A stretch of 64,000 nucleotides of DNA, taken from CAVWDI01 sp963753725. GTDB taxonomy: Bacteria > Chloroflexota > Anaerolineae > Anaerolineales > UBA4823. Shown here piece after piece: positions 16,950 through 26,171 of the stretch. The stretch is from assembly GCA_963753725.1 (NCBI GenBank), contig CAVWDI010000036.1, positions 62,001-126,000 on the forward strand. The letters are read 5' to 3'. The notes beneath the pieces are model-generated. The model searched no databases. It saw only the letters and a program-made list of their open reading frames with translations, and was not told the origin of the DNA. Each line of letters starts with the position of its first letter. The stretch's first letter is position 1. The position numbers and the translations under genes are program-made.

Positions 16950-18467
16950 TTATAGTTTTATGAGCAGTTTTACTTCGGGCCAGATAAAGGGAGCCACCAC
17001 CAGGCACCCGATTCCCAGAGATAGAAATGCCATAACAATGGAGGAGAGGGGAAGCTGCAGGAGGAGTAATACGGCGGCTACCCCGCACGCGGTCCCAATA
17101 ACAGCCCTGATGAGTGTGCGGCTGGTTTGCTGAAACCGAACGCCTCTGCGGTTCAGCAGGTAAAGCAGCAGCAGCGCTTCAACCGTAAATGCGATGGTAT
17201 TCGCCAGGGCGATACCGACAGCTCCAATAAAACGTGACAGCGTTACAGCAAAGATTATATAAAAAAGTGCATTTAAACCAGCTACATATAACGGCGTTTT
17301 TGCATCCTGCTGAGCGTAAAATGAGCGCGCAGAGATTTCCAGGAGGGTATGACCTGTAAGACCCAGCAGGTAAGCGCGGGTGACCCAAACCACCAGATCG
17401 GTACCCGCTGAATCGAATCCAAAGATGAATTCGATTAAAGGGGGAATAACCACCGCTACCAGCGCTGCAGCAGGTATGGTCAGGGCAATTAAAATCCTGA
17501 CTGCATTGTTAATCGTACTCCCGTACTGCTCGAGCTTACCGACTGCGAACAACTCCGAAAGTGTCGGCAAGATAGCGATGGCTATAGCAGTCCCGATCAG
17601 GGTTTCAGGCACCTGCATGATGAACCACCCGTAATTTAACGCCGTCACAGCCCCCTCACCCAACCCGGATGCGAGATTGTCGCGCGTGATAAAGAACACC
17701 TGCAGGAAAAACATGGTCAGGATGCGCGGACCTAGTAGATACAGAACTTTAATTACTCCCGGGTTGCGCAGGTTAATGGCCGGAGTCCAGCGGAAATGGA
17801 AATGAATTAAACCTGGAATCTGAATCCCAAGGTGCAGGAAGGCGCCGATAATCACCCCGTATACTAAACCGTGAATACCCAGCCCAAATGCTGGCAGCGT
17901 GATGCTCCCAATTGTTATGCCTTCAGATGGAGCCAGGATGGCTATCCCAAAGATTTGGCCGAGATTGTACATTGCGGGAGCCATAGCGGGCAGTAAGAAG
18001 TGTTGATTAGCCTGTAAACCGGCCATTACCAGACCGCTGATCGAAAAGATCAAAATGGCAAACAAGTCAAGACGCATAAGTTCGATTGTCAGCGCCTGTT
18101 GGGCGGGCGGGAAACCGGGAGCGATAACATATTCGACCAGCGGTTTTGCCAGGACAATGATTAAAATCGAAAAACCAGCAGTTGTAAGAAAGGCAAGGTT
18201 AAGGATCCTCGAAAAAAGGTCCCAGACTGCCTGCCTGCCGCGCAGTTCCAGGTATTCAGACAATACGGGGATCAGCGCAACGCCCAGGGCGCCCCCAGAA
18301 ATGAGAGCGGATAACAGGTCTGGAATATTATTGGCCGCGTTAAAAACGTCGATGTTGTAAGTTAACCCAAATTCACGTGCAACCAGCACCTGCCGGATGA
18401 ACCCCAGACCTTTATCGATTGCAAAGAATACGGCGATGATGAGCGAGGAGCGGGCGATAAGCGACAT
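16950..18467 (-). CDS. murJ: Lipid II flippase MurJ (MviN family)
   Basis: 505 residues with about 14 hydrophobic helices. The start 'IDKGLGFIRQVLVAREFGLT' and 'ISGGALGVALIPVLSEYLE' are diagnostic of MurJ/MviN, the flippase that moves lipid II across the inner membrane for peptidoglycan synthesis. Other conserved pieces are 'LLGPRILTMFFLQVFFITRDN', 'LNYGWFIMQVPETLIGTAIA' and 'TLLEISARSFYAQQDAKTP'. The length matches the family. It is transcribed towards the subtilase gene, with 112 bp between them. No upstream partner is visible, as the tRNA-Ser genes lie on the other strand. Confidence 0.94.
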   Translation of the reverse strand: MSLIARSSLIIAVFFAIDKGLGFIRQVLVAREFGLTYNIDVFNAANNIPDLLSALISGGALGVALIPVLSEYLELRGRQAVWDLFSRILNLAFLTTAGFSILIIVLAKPLVEYVIAPGFPPAQQALTIELMRLDLFAILIFSISGLVMAGLQANQHFLLPAMAPAMYNLGQIFGIAILAPSEGITIGSITLPAFGLGIHGLVYGVIIGAFLHLGIQIPGLIHFHFRWTPAINLRNPGVIKVLYLLGPRILTMFFLQVFFITRDNLASGLGEGAVTALNYGWFIMQVPETLIGTAIAIAILPTLSELFAVGKLEQYGSTINNAVRILIALTIPAAALVAVVIPPLIEFIFGFDSAGTDLVVWVTRAYLLGLTGHTLLEISARSFYAQQDAKTPLYVAGLNALFYIIFAVTLSRFIGAVGIALANTIAFTVEALLLLYLLNRRGVRFQQTSRTLIRAVIGTACGVAAVLLLLQLPLSSIVMAFLSLGIGCLVVAPFIWPEVKLLIKL

Positions 18468-18708
18468 TTGAGTAGTTTTGTTAAGATCGTGGCGGGTTCT
18501 TCTACCTGCGGGGCATGGTCAGGATTTGGTTTTTTTCCGTTTGTGATCTGTCTAAAAACGGGAGCAATTGTGTCTGTTATCCCGTTTGCTGGACGGGACA
18601 AGTATAGCATGAGAGAATAGGTTGCGCACACCATTATCGCTCGTGTTGCTGGTGTCAAGCAGATATGGTAGAATTTCTGCGCTCGGGAGGGATTACCCTC
18701 CTGCAACC

Positions 18709-18801
<93 letters not shown>

Positions 18802-18832
18802 AAACTGCGAGAATTGCAGTAGTGTAACAAAT

Positions 18833-18921
18833 GGGGAGGTGCCAGAGTGGCTGATTGGGACCGCCTGCTAAGCGGTTGTCGGGCTAATCCTCGACCGCGG
18901 GTTCGAATCCCGCCCTCCCCG
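18833..18921 (+). tRNA. tRNA-Ser (anticodon GCU)
   Basis: Acceptor GGGGAGG (18833-18839) pairs with CCTCCCC (18914-18920), discriminator G. The anticodon stem ACCGC/GCGGT encloses CTGCTAA, giving GCT (Ser). It has the long variable arm and T-arm GCGGG-TTCGAAT-CCCGC. It lies 36 bp after tRNA-Ser(UGA), probably co-transcribed. Confidence 0.96.
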
Positions 18922-18944
18922 CTGTAAGTGCTTTATGTGCTGAG

Positions 18945-18973
18945 AGTGCTCGAGTTTTTAATCGAGCACTTTT
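18945..18973 (+). terminator. Terminator of the tRNA-Ser pair
   Basis: AGTGCTCGA (18945-18953) pairs perfectly with TCGAGCACT (18962-18970), 8-nt loop, then TTTT. Confidence 0.85.
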
Positions 18974-19349
18974 GTCCTTAATCCACTAATTTTCACCAAT
19001 CCCCAAAAGGGGATGCTACGCGAAGTACTAAAGCACGAATTTCCACTAAAAAGGTACTGAATACTACAAAAAGAATACCCGGCTTTACCCTTAGCTGAAA
19101 TAGTTGACTTCTTCAATAATTAAACGAAGTTATCGAATTCTGGTCTTTTGGAATAATTCAAAAATTGATCTGTGATTTTGAGGAATATGCCAAAAAAAGT
19201 TGCAGGATAGTGATAGATTGTTGATAAAATAGGGCGGTTGAGATTTCTATCCATTATTATTCAACCGGTATCCGGTATTGAATTTTGATCAGGTGATGAC
19301 AACCAGGGGATTGGCTTCCCTGTTAATTTAATTTGAAAATTTTTCAATC
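18974..19349. other. Non-coding gap before the phosphodiester glycosidase gene
   Basis: 376 bases of AT-rich sequence. I see no open frame worth calling. A TAAAAT at 19225-19230 could be a -10 box, but the only -35 candidate (TTGCAG, 19200-19205) is 19 bases away. Confidence 0.4.
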
Positions 19350-20636
19350 ATGCATAAGAGACCATCACGTTTATTTTTCATCACAGTCATACCCTTTGCT
19401 GCAGGCTTGTGTTTTGCCGGCGTTTATTTTTCAATTTCCCTCTGGCCTTCTTTAGGCGCGCAGGGAGCCGATGTTTTACGTTCGATCGTGGGGGATAAAC
19501 CGGTAGCTTTGTTAGAAATGTATTACCTTCGGGCACAAGACCAAATCCAGCAAACGGAATACAAACTCGGTTTAGAAGAAGCCGAAGCGCCCTGGGAGGT
19601 GCCCGCTGCCCCTGTGGTTTCGCCTGCAACACCACTGCCCCTAACTGCAACCAATACTGCAGCGGAGGTGGTGAAAACAGAAAGCGAGAATCCGGGGACC
19701 AATCCTATCAGTACAATCACACCGGATGAAGGAACGGAGATACCCCCTTCCACGCCAACCCCGGTCACTCCAACAGTGGAGCCAACCGCGACGGTTTGGG
19801 CTCCTGCATTGGTTGATCCATTGGGTGGATTGGATGGGGAAGGTGTTTGGTCCCCTTATATCCAAAATGCGGATGGCGAGGTTATCGCTCACCGCTCGTT
19901 CGTTCAACCCGACCCGGAGCGCCCGTATTCGGTGGTAGCGATCGTGGCTTTCGATCTTGCGAAAATCAAGTTAAATTTTGTACTCGGATTCGAGGAGCCA
20001 TATAACCCGGAAGCGCCGAAACGATCAGGAAAAATTCCGGAGGAACATAAAGTCCCCGGGACCCTTCTGGCGGCTTTCAACGGCGGTTTTAAAGGTCAGC
20101 ACGGGCAGTCAGGAGCGATGTCAGGTGGATTAGAAGTACTCCCGCCGCGTGACGGATTGGGAACCGTCGCCATGTATGAGGATGGGAATCTGGCGCTGGG
20201 AGAATGGGGGAGTGAAATCCTGGAGACAGGTGATATGACCGCCTGGAGACAAAACGGTCCACTTGTGGTACAGGATGGGGAGATCAATCCCAGGATTTAT
20301 AACAACGATCCAAAAGATTGGGGATATACGGTGGATGATGTCTCGCCTACACTGCGCTCCGGCCTTGGTGTCTCACAGGACGGGAACACGCTGTATTATT
20401 TCGCCGGAACGAAGCTCACCATGGAAGCCCTGGCGAACAGTATGCTGGCCGGCGTCGCGTGGGATGGGATCCAACTCGATATCAATAATTATTGGGTGCA
20501 CTTTGTCGTATATCCAGCGGATTTGGACGAATTAAAACCAGAGCCGCTGCTGCCGGAATTAATGATCGAAAATTTTGATCGCTATCTGGATGCCTTCGGG
20601 CGGGATTATTTTTACATCACACCGCGCGAAGAGTAG
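19350..20636 (+). CDS. Secreted/anchored phosphodiester glycosidase domain protein (NAGPA-like)
   Basis: 428 residues. An N-terminal hydrophobic anchor (about 8-30) precedes a Pro/Thr-rich linker (about 85-155) with PTPVTPTVEPT. The C-terminal 260 residues match the phosphodiester glycosidase (NAGPA, PF09992) pattern: 'TLLAAFNGGFKG', 'RQNGPLVVQDG', 'RSGLGVSQDGNTLYYFAG' and 'GIQLDINNYWVHF'. The family removes GlcNAc from phosphodiesters in eukaryotes; in bacteria it occurs in envelope and exopolysaccharide contexts. The linker suggests that the domain sits outside the membrane. It is followed by a palindromic element and converges with the hutH-like gene. Confidence 0.82.
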   Translation: MHKRPSRLFFITVIPFAAGLCFAGVYFSISLWPSLGAQGADVLRSIVGDKPVALLEMYYLRAQDQIQQTEYKLGLEEAEAPWEVPAAPVVSPATPLPLTATNTAAEVVKTESENPGTNPISTITPDEGTEIPPSTPTPVTPTVEPTATVWAPALVDPLGGLDGEGVWSPYIQNADGEVIAHRSFVQPDPERPYSVVAIVAFDLAKIKLNFVLGFEEPYNPEAPKRSGKIPEEHKVPGTLLAAFNGGFKGQHGQSGAMSGGLEVLPPRDGLGTVAMYEDGNLALGEWGSEILETGDMTAWRQNGPLVVQDGEINPRIYNNDPKDWGYTVDDVSPTLRSGLGVSQDGNTLYYFAGTKLTMEALANSMLAGVAWDGIQLDINNYWVHFVVYPADLDELKPEPLLPELMIENFDRYLDAFGRDYFYITPREE

Positions 20637-20660
20637 TTATCAGATACATAGAATATGATG

Positions 20661-20769
20661 AATTGTCATTCTGATGCGGATTTAAATCCCTGTTTTTTGG
20701 GAGCAGAAGAATCTGAACTCTTCGCGCTGCTCCCGCATATTACGCGGGATTAAAATCAGAGTGACAATT
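20661..20769. repeat. 109-bp nested palindromic element between convergent genes
   Basis: AATTGTCATTCTGAT (20661-20675) is inverted at 20755-20769 with a single mismatch. A second perfect stem GGGAGCAG (20699-20706) / CTGCTCCC (20727-20734) lies inside. It separates two converging genes and could serve as a bidirectional terminator. Its layout also fits a dispersed palindromic repeat family; no other copy is seen in this window. Confidence 0.65.
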
Positions 20770-20823
20770 TCAATTTTGTTAATCCATTCAAATTTTAGTG
20801 ATTGACTTGTAGGCAAATTTCAC

Positions 20824-22361
20824 CTAATCTAAGCTGCCCACAACACTTTCCACTTCTTCCAGAATTTCACAAGACTTAACCAATTCTTTCATTTTGTTGT
20901 GATCCGGGTAAAGAGGACGGTCCACATCCAGATGATCCACATGTTTGCGAATTGTCTGGCGGGCGGTCTCCACACCCAAACCGGGGTTGAAGGCATTTTC
21001 GCCGCTGATGCGGAAGTCAAGCGCCTGAGCTGCAGCCATGAATTCGATCCCTAAAATTCCATAGGCATTATCCAGGATCTGGGCGTTCTTGATAGCGGTG
21101 TTCATGCCCATCGAAACAAAGTCTTCTTGGTCGGCTGCCGCGGGTATAGAGGCAATGGAAGCCGGCATGGAAAGGATGCGCTGTTCAACAATCAGCGTAT
21201 CGGCGGTGTACTGGCTGAGCATCATTCCGGAGAACATGCCTGCCCCTTTTGTCAAGAAGGCCGGCAGACCGACGCTTAACGCAGGGTTGGTGAGGCGGTT
21301 GAGCCTTCGCTCGGACAGCACGCTCACCATTGTGATGGCGGCTCCAGCCATATCCATGGGGAGAGATACGGGCGAACCCTGGAAATTTGCTCCCGTCAAG
21401 GTGAGATTGTGTTCCGGTAGGAAAAGCGGATTGTCTCCAACCCCGTTCAGTTCGATCTCAACCTGGCTCCTGGCAAAAGCAATCGCGTCGTGAGCGGCGC
21501 CAATCACCTGGGGCGATGAGCGCATCGAATAAGCATCCTGGACTTTGGTCTTTAGTTTACCTGTCATCAGATCGCTGCCCTGGAAACATCTTTTAATGCA
21601 TTGGCGGTACGGACAGCGCCTTTAAAGCCGCGCTTTTCATGCAAGCGCAGGTCGTAGGGTTTCAAATTAGCTAACAGCGCTTCCAGGCTCATGGCGCAGG
21701 CGATTTCGGCCTGTTTCAGCCAGCGGCTCATGTCATATAAATGGAGCGCGCTCATGGCGGTTAGTAGATTGGCGCCATTAATCACCGACAATCCGTCGCG
21801 TGCCTTGAGGCCAGGTATATTAATTCCCGCTTTACGCAGAGCAACATCTCCTGGAAGGCGCTGCCCCTCAAAAAATGCCTCCCCTTCACCCATCATGAGT
21901 AAAGCGATTTGAGACATGGGCGCCAGGTCTCCGCAGGCGCCGACCGATCCTTTCTGACACACAACCGGCGTGACTCCCTTGTTGAGCATATCGATTAACG
22001 TAAAGGTGATTTCAGGTCTGCAGCCAGAATTCCCGTGAGCATGGACATTAATGCGGCCTGCCATAGCGCCGCGTACGTATTCAATTGGAGCTGGATCACC
22101 GATGCCGGCGGCATGGTTGTAGACCAGGTATTTCTGGAATTCCCCCACCTGCTCGTCTGAGAGGATAACTTCTGAAAATTCCCCAATCCCGGTATTGACG
22201 CCGTACATAATTTCGTGGGCTGCTATCTTATCTTCGAGCATAGCCCGGCATGTTTTTATGCGTTCCAATGCCTCAGGGTGGAGTTCAACTGCCTCGTTAT
22301 CTCTGGCAACCTTAACAAGCACCTCGAAAGTCAACCCAGAACCATCCATGACGATCGTCAT
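20824..22361 (-). CDS. hutH: Histidine-ammonia-lyase-family (MIO) enzyme with Ala-Cys-Gly triad, split by a frameshift
   Basis: Two frames, 21567-22361 (N-terminal 264 residues) and 20824-21567 (C-terminal), form one aromatic amino acid lyase of about 512 residues. N-terminal motifs are 'MYGVNTGIGEF', 'YNHAAGIG' and 'GSVGACGDLAPMSQ'. C-terminal motifs are 'VQDAYSMRSSPQV', 'ELNGVGDNPLFLP' and 'QYTADTLIVEQRI'. The MIO-forming triad is A142-C143-G144; the family normally has Ala-Ser-Gly. The frames join if one G is restored near 21583 (AGGGCAGC), giving GSDLMTGKLK. The existing TGATG overlap is therefore accidental or marks a recent break. A good RBS (AAGGAGA) precedes ATG 22361. Histidine lyase, other aromatic lyase or aminomutase remain possible; no other hut gene is nearby. 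Confidence 0.82.
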
Positions 22362-22695
22362 TCATTTCTCCTTGTACTGCTGTTTGGTTTATGTGCCAAC
22401 TTTCACTATTTGATGCTTAAGTTTACACCCATTTTGTAGAACGAATAGGTCTGTTGGTTCATGAATCTGACATCAATTTTTAGAAAACATCTAGTGAAAA
22501 ATCCCAATGAAATTTTAATGATCTTTTTATCTATAACGAGCATATTTTCAGAATAAGGTTGGGTTTGTAAATAGTATTTTCTTTGGATTGCAATTTTATT
22601 AGAGAGCATTACTTCATCACTTTAGAAGTGGTAAGATTGGATGGTTTACACCTTGGTGAATAAGTACTTTCATTTTTTATCGGTAGGAGCGCCGG
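22362..22695. other. Divergent intergenic region between the hutH-like and EamA genes
   Basis: 334 bases, AT-rich, between divergently transcribed genes, so it should contain both promoters. The RBS AAGGAGA of the hutH-like gene is at 22367-22373 and the RBS GGAG of the EamA gene at 22686-22689. I cannot single out promoter boxes with confidence. Confidence 0.4.
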
Positions 22696-23682
22696 TTGGG
22701 ATATATAACACAGTCGAACAAAGACAATTCTAATTTGACGCTGACGCGGGGTTATTTGATTTGTTTAACCGCGGTTGCGCTCTGGTCAACGACGGCTATA
22801 TTTATTGGATACCTGATACAGACTTTTCAAATGCCGCCGCTTGTGCTGGCTTTCTGGCGCGATGCGATTGTTTTCATATTCCTCTTTTTGGTATTTATCT
22901 TTTTCAACAGGAGTCGATTGAAGCCAGGGTATGGAAATACACGATTTTTCCTTCTATATGGATTTATCCTCTCGGCATTTAATGCGATTTGGACGGTCTC
23001 TGTTGCGCTAAATGGGGCAGCAGTATCGACCGTTTTGGCATACAGCGCGCCCGCCTTTACGGTATTGTTGGCTCACTGGATATTTCGTGAAGAACTTACA
23101 GTTGTAAAAATATTGGCAGTGATTTTAAGTCTTTTAGGTTGTTTTTTGATTTCGGGCGCATACAATCTACACAATTGGCAGCTGAATCCGATTGGGATTG
23201 TGACCGGATTGCTTTCAGGTTTACTTTTTGCAGCATACAACCTGATGGGTAAAGCCTCCTCGGAACGTTCTATATATCCCTGGCGGGCGATGTTGTATTC
23301 CTTTGGATTTGCAGCCTTATTCTTGTTTATATATGTTCAACTGCCGGTACCGTGGCCGCAGGGAATATCTTCATCTAATCTGTTTTGGTTGGATGGAGAA
23401 TGGGTTGGGTGGTTGGCTTTAATCATTCTGGCGGTTGGACCGACTGCTGTAGGTTTCGGTCTTTACACCGTCAGTTTAACTTACCTGCCTGTCGGGGTTG
23501 CCAGCCTGATCGCTACCATTGAGCCCGTAATGACAGCTGGTTTAGCATATGTACTGCTGGGTGAACGGTTTACAATACCTCAATTCATTGGCGGTGTCTT
23601 GATCGTTCTGGGGGTGGTATTACTGCGGATGAATGAAGGGCGCAGAAGAAACGCAAGAAAAGGTTCACCTTTACCTGGGTAG
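22696..23682 (+). CDS. DMT-superfamily transporter with two EamA domains
   Basis: 328 residues with ten hydrophobic helices arranged as two EamA repeats (about 18-150 and 165-318). Typical pieces are 'AVALWSTTAIFIGYLI' in repeat 1 and 'ATIEPVMTAGLAYVLLGER' with 'GGVLIVLGVVLL' in repeat 2. Such proteins export metabolites or amino acids across the inner membrane; substrate unknown. The start is TTG 22696, with GGAG six bases upstream. The C-terminus ends in a basic cytosolic tail. Confidence 0.88.
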   Translation: MGYITQSNKDNSNLTLTRGYLICLTAVALWSTTAIFIGYLIQTFQMPPLVLAFWRDAIVFIFLFLVFIFFNRSRLKPGYGNTRFFLLYGFILSAFNAIWTVSVALNGAAVSTVLAYSAPAFTVLLAHWIFREELTVVKILAVILSLLGCFLISGAYNLHNWQLNPIGIVTGLLSGLLFAAYNLMGKASSERSIYPWRAMLYSFGFAALFLFIYVQLPVPWPQGISSSNLFWLDGEWVGWLALIILAVGPTAVGFGLYTVSLTYLPVGVASLIATIEPVMTAGLAYVLLGERFTIPQFIGGVLIVLGVVLLRMNEGRRRNARKGSPLPG

Positions 23683-23778
23683 TACCATTTTGTATATATT
23701 TCGAATTGAGAGGCGTGCTAAAATATAGATATTGCACCCATGAGTTACAAAAAAATTCCTACGACGGGTAGATGATTT

Positions 23779-24789
23779 ATGGAATATAAAGATTATTACG
23801 AGGTTCTTGGAGTTAGCAAAAGCTCCGAAAAAGATGATATAAAGAAAGCTTACCGGAAATTAGCGCGCCAGTACCATCCGGATGTAAACCCGGGGGATAA
23901 AGCCGCTGAAGAAAAATTTAAAGAAATAAACGAGGCCTACGAAGTATTATCGGACCCTGACAAGCGGGGTAAATACGACCAGTTTGGATCGCAGTGGCAG
24001 CAGTATACCCGCGGTGGCGGCAGACCGGAAGATTTTGACTGGGGCTCCTGGTCAGCGCAGCCGGGTGCTGGAGGCAGAGGTGGGACGTATACCCGCACGG
24101 TATCACAGGAGGAATTCCAGCAGATGTTCGGCGGGGGTATGGGCGGGTTGGGAGGCTTCTCGGATTTCTTCGAAACGCTGTTCGGGGGTATGAGCCGCGG
24201 CCAATCCGCGGGGACTCGTTCTGCGGGTTTTGAAGATTTGTTCGGCGGCGGATATAATCAGGGCGCCAGCCGCGGCCGGGACAGCCAGCACAGCATCCAG
24301 ATAAGCCTGGAAGAGGCTTTTAACGGTTCAACACGCATGCTCCAGTGGGAGGATGGACGAAAAATTGAAGCCAAGATACCGCGCGGCGTAAAAACGGGTT
24401 CTAAAATACGGCTGCGGGGACAGGGAGAAAAAGGGATGGGAGGCGGTCAAACCGGGGATTTATTCCTGCGTGTCGAAGTGATGCCGCATGATGTTTACGA
24501 GCGCGATGGCGATGACCTGAAAGTGACCCTTCCTGTTGACCTGTACACCGTCATGCTGGGCGGTGAAACGGATGTGAAGGCGCTGGATAAAACCGTAAAG
24601 CTGTCCATTCCCTCGGAAACGGTAAACGGAAGAGTTTTCCGCCTGCGCGGTCTGGGAATGCCCAATCTAAAAAAACCAGACAAGCGCGGTGACCTGTTTG
24701 CGAAGGTTGAGATCGAGCTGCCTGAGAACTTGAGTGATGAAGAAAAGAGGCTGTTCAAGGAATTGAGGGGGTTGAGATCGGATTCGTAG
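23779..24789 (+). CDS. Type II J-domain protein (CbpA/DnaJ class without zinc finger)
   Basis: 336 residues. The J domain at about 3-68 has the HPD motif in 'ARQYHPDVNPGDKAAEEKF'. A Gly-rich linker (about 75-170) is followed by the DnaJ C-terminal substrate-binding domains: 'QISLEEAFNGSTR', 'KIPRGVKTGSKIRLRGQGEK' and 'RVFRLRGLGMP'. The four CxxCxGxG repeats of type I DnaJ are absent. It would stimulate the ATPase of DnaK and deliver clients. No dnaK or grpE is adjacent. It is the last gene before the accessory region. Confidence 0.93.
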   Translation: MEYKDYYEVLGVSKSSEKDDIKKAYRKLARQYHPDVNPGDKAAEEKFKEINEAYEVLSDPDKRGKYDQFGSQWQQYTRGGGRPEDFDWGSWSAQPGAGGRGGTYTRTVSQEEFQQMFGGGMGGLGGFSDFFETLFGGMSRGQSAGTRSAGFEDLFGGGYNQGASRGRDSQHSIQISLEEAFNGSTRMLQWEDGRKIEAKIPRGVKTGSKIRLRGQGEKGMGGGQTGDLFLRVEVMPHDVYERDGDDLKVTLPVDLYTVMLGGETDVKALDKTVKLSIPSETVNGRVFRLRGLGMPNLKKPDKRGDLFAKVEIELPENLSDEEKRLFKELRGLRSDS

Positions 24790-24834
24790 AAGGTTAAGCG
24801 GGGATTTCAATATTTGGGTGTTTGGAGATGAAGA

Positions 24835-24854
24835 TACCGGCGGATTCTAAATCC
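24835..24854. repeat. tRNA-Leu(UAG) anticodon-arm fragment; left copy of a 20-bp direct repeat
   Basis: The 20 bases TACCGGCGGATTCTAAATCC recur identically and in the same direction at 58210-58229. Read on the minus strand, they are the anticodon loop (TTTAGAA) and 3' stem of a tRNA-Leu(UAG). Here only this fragment is left, with no T-arm or acceptor. It may be the left attachment scar of an integrated island. Confidence 0.6.
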
Positions 24855-24861
24855 GGAAGTT

Positions 24862-24900
24862 GCTTTCTACTTAATCCTCTTTTGTAACTGCACGCCCAGG
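24862..24900 (+). repeat. Shortened copy of the palindromic repeat family (third copy)
   Basis: CTTTCTAC at the start and CTGCACGCCCAGG at the end match the longer copies at 36331-36386 and 34854-34920, with the middle deleted. It starts 8 bp after the tRNA-Leu fragment. The remaining 24901-25172 is AT-rich and shows no gene. Confidence 0.45.
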
Positions 24901-25172
24901 GATACATTATTGATAACCGGCAGCAAATGAATTGGTCGTTCTAAATTATGCATTTTTGGTTCTAATAATCACACTATAAACGATACTTTTTTGGAGTTGA
25001 TTTTCATCATGCTGGCTGATTCCTGATTGATTTAAATCACATTATGGATATCCAAAATTTTTCTTATTGGCCAAAATATCTCTCTTATTTTTCCACCCAT
25101 TTTGTCTCACAGAGTTCTGAAACAACACAATTGACAATTTAATAATATCTAATCCACGATACTTATTTGCCA

Positions 25173-25787
25173 TCAAGTTATTTGACCCATACGTACAAGG
25201 ACACGATGCTTGACCATGTCCTTGTCTAATGGGATCACCCCATCCTCCAGAAGTTGACCATCCATCTCTACACGGGACACTCCCTGTTCGAAACCATCCG
25301 GATTTTCAACTTGAATTTCATATATGGTTTCACCATGGCGATAGCGGAGATTGAAAGCCTCCCACCAGCTAGGGATGACCGGATTTATTTGCATTTGATC
25401 TCCCAGCACTTTTAACCCTAGGATTTCTTCAACCCAAGCTCGGTACATCCAAGCAGCCGAACCAGTGTACCAGGACCACCCTCCGTGACCAACCCTTCCT
25501 GGTAATCTGTAAACATCAGCTGATATTACATATGGCTCAACCCCATAACGCCAGACGGCATTTACATCGAGCGCATGCTCAATTGGATTGAGAATTCGCA
25601 TGATTTTGGCAGCACGCGAGCCATCTCCGCGACGAGCCATGGCTATTGCTAACCAAATAGCGGCATGAGTGTATTGACCCCCATTCTCCCGAACCCCTGG
25701 GGGGTATCCCCTAATGTAACCTGGGAACGGTTCTGATTTGTCAAAGGGTGGTTCTAAAAGCAACACAAGGCCTTCGTTTTCGATCAC
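25173..25787 (-). CDS. Cyclic beta-1,2-glucan synthase, C-terminal GH94 end (fragment 6 of 6)
   Basis: 204 residues forming the end of the glycoside hydrolase 94-like phosphorylase domain of an NdvB-type protein: 'LLLEPPFDKSEPFPGYIRG', 'GVRENGGQYTHAAIWLAIA', 'RLPGRVGHGGWSWYTGSA' and 'INPVIPSWWEAF'. It continues fragment 5 through a short third-frame stretch (about 25790-25880), so two frame changes separate them. On its own it has no plausible start. The gene as a whole runs 34365 to 25173 on this strand. Confidence 0.85.
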   Translation of the reverse strand: MIENEGLVLLLEPPFDKSEPFPGYIRGYPPGVRENGGQYTHAAIWLAIAMARRGDGSRAAKIMRILNPIEHALDVNAVWRYGVEPYVISADVYRLPGRVGHGGWSWYTGSAAWMYRAWVEEILGLKVLGDQMQINPVIPSWWEAFNLRYRHGETIYEIQVENPDGFEQGVSRVEMDGQLLEDGVIPLDKDMVKHRVLVRMGQIT

Positions 25788-26131
25788 GAGATGTCTCCAT
25801 GCAGAATTCTAAGGCTTTTTCTGCGCGATCTTTTGTTGCTCCCCCACTTAGCCAAGCCCAAGATTGGGGTATGGAATTCGATCCTGGCTTCAATATTTTC
25901 TGAAGAGCCCAGTGGAGTGCCTTCATCAAAAATTGCCCGAATGTACCATTTTCCATCCCATGATACTCGCTCTATTCGCTGAATCAGTGAATCCTTTTCT
26001 TGTTGATATGTCTGACACAGATCTGATCGATCAATTATCTCTGACAATTCGGCCATACCCTCTAGAACATCAACCAAAAACCACCCCAACCAAACACTCT
26101 CCCCCTTTCCATCGGCGCCAACAAGGTTCAT
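25784..26131 (-). CDS. Cyclic beta-1,2-glucan synthase, GH94 catalytic segment (fragment 5 of 6)
   Basis: 115 residues: 'VGADGKGESVWLGWFLVDVL' and following. Just upstream in the same frame lies 'LIGTGDWNDGMN', which includes the general-acid Asp region of GH94 enzymes, so the frame really begins near 26185 and the listed ATG is internal. After 'FHTP' near 25880 the conserved reading 'SWAWLSGGATKDRAEKALEF' is in another frame. The last 25 residues of this frame are therefore out-of-frame sequence. Confidence 0.75.
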   Translation of the reverse strand: MNLVGADGKGESVWLGWFLVDVLEGMAELSEIIDRSDLCQTYQQEKDSLIQRIERVSWDGKWYIRAIFDEGTPLGSSENIEARIEFHTPILGLAKWGSNKRSRRKSLRILHGDIS

Positions 26132-26171
26132 CCCATCATTCCAGTCCCCTGTCCCTATCAGTGGCAGCCCA

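Noticed and set aside
21567..21569. hutH as a natural two-subunit enzyme with TGATG coupling
   Set aside because: The upstream part of the second frame still encodes the family sequence GSDLMTGKLK before its ATG, so a one-base shift explains the split better.
23700..23760. CIRCE heat-shock operator before the J-protein gene
   Set aside because: GCGTGCTAA resembles one half site, but no complementary TTAGCACTC lies at the proper distance.
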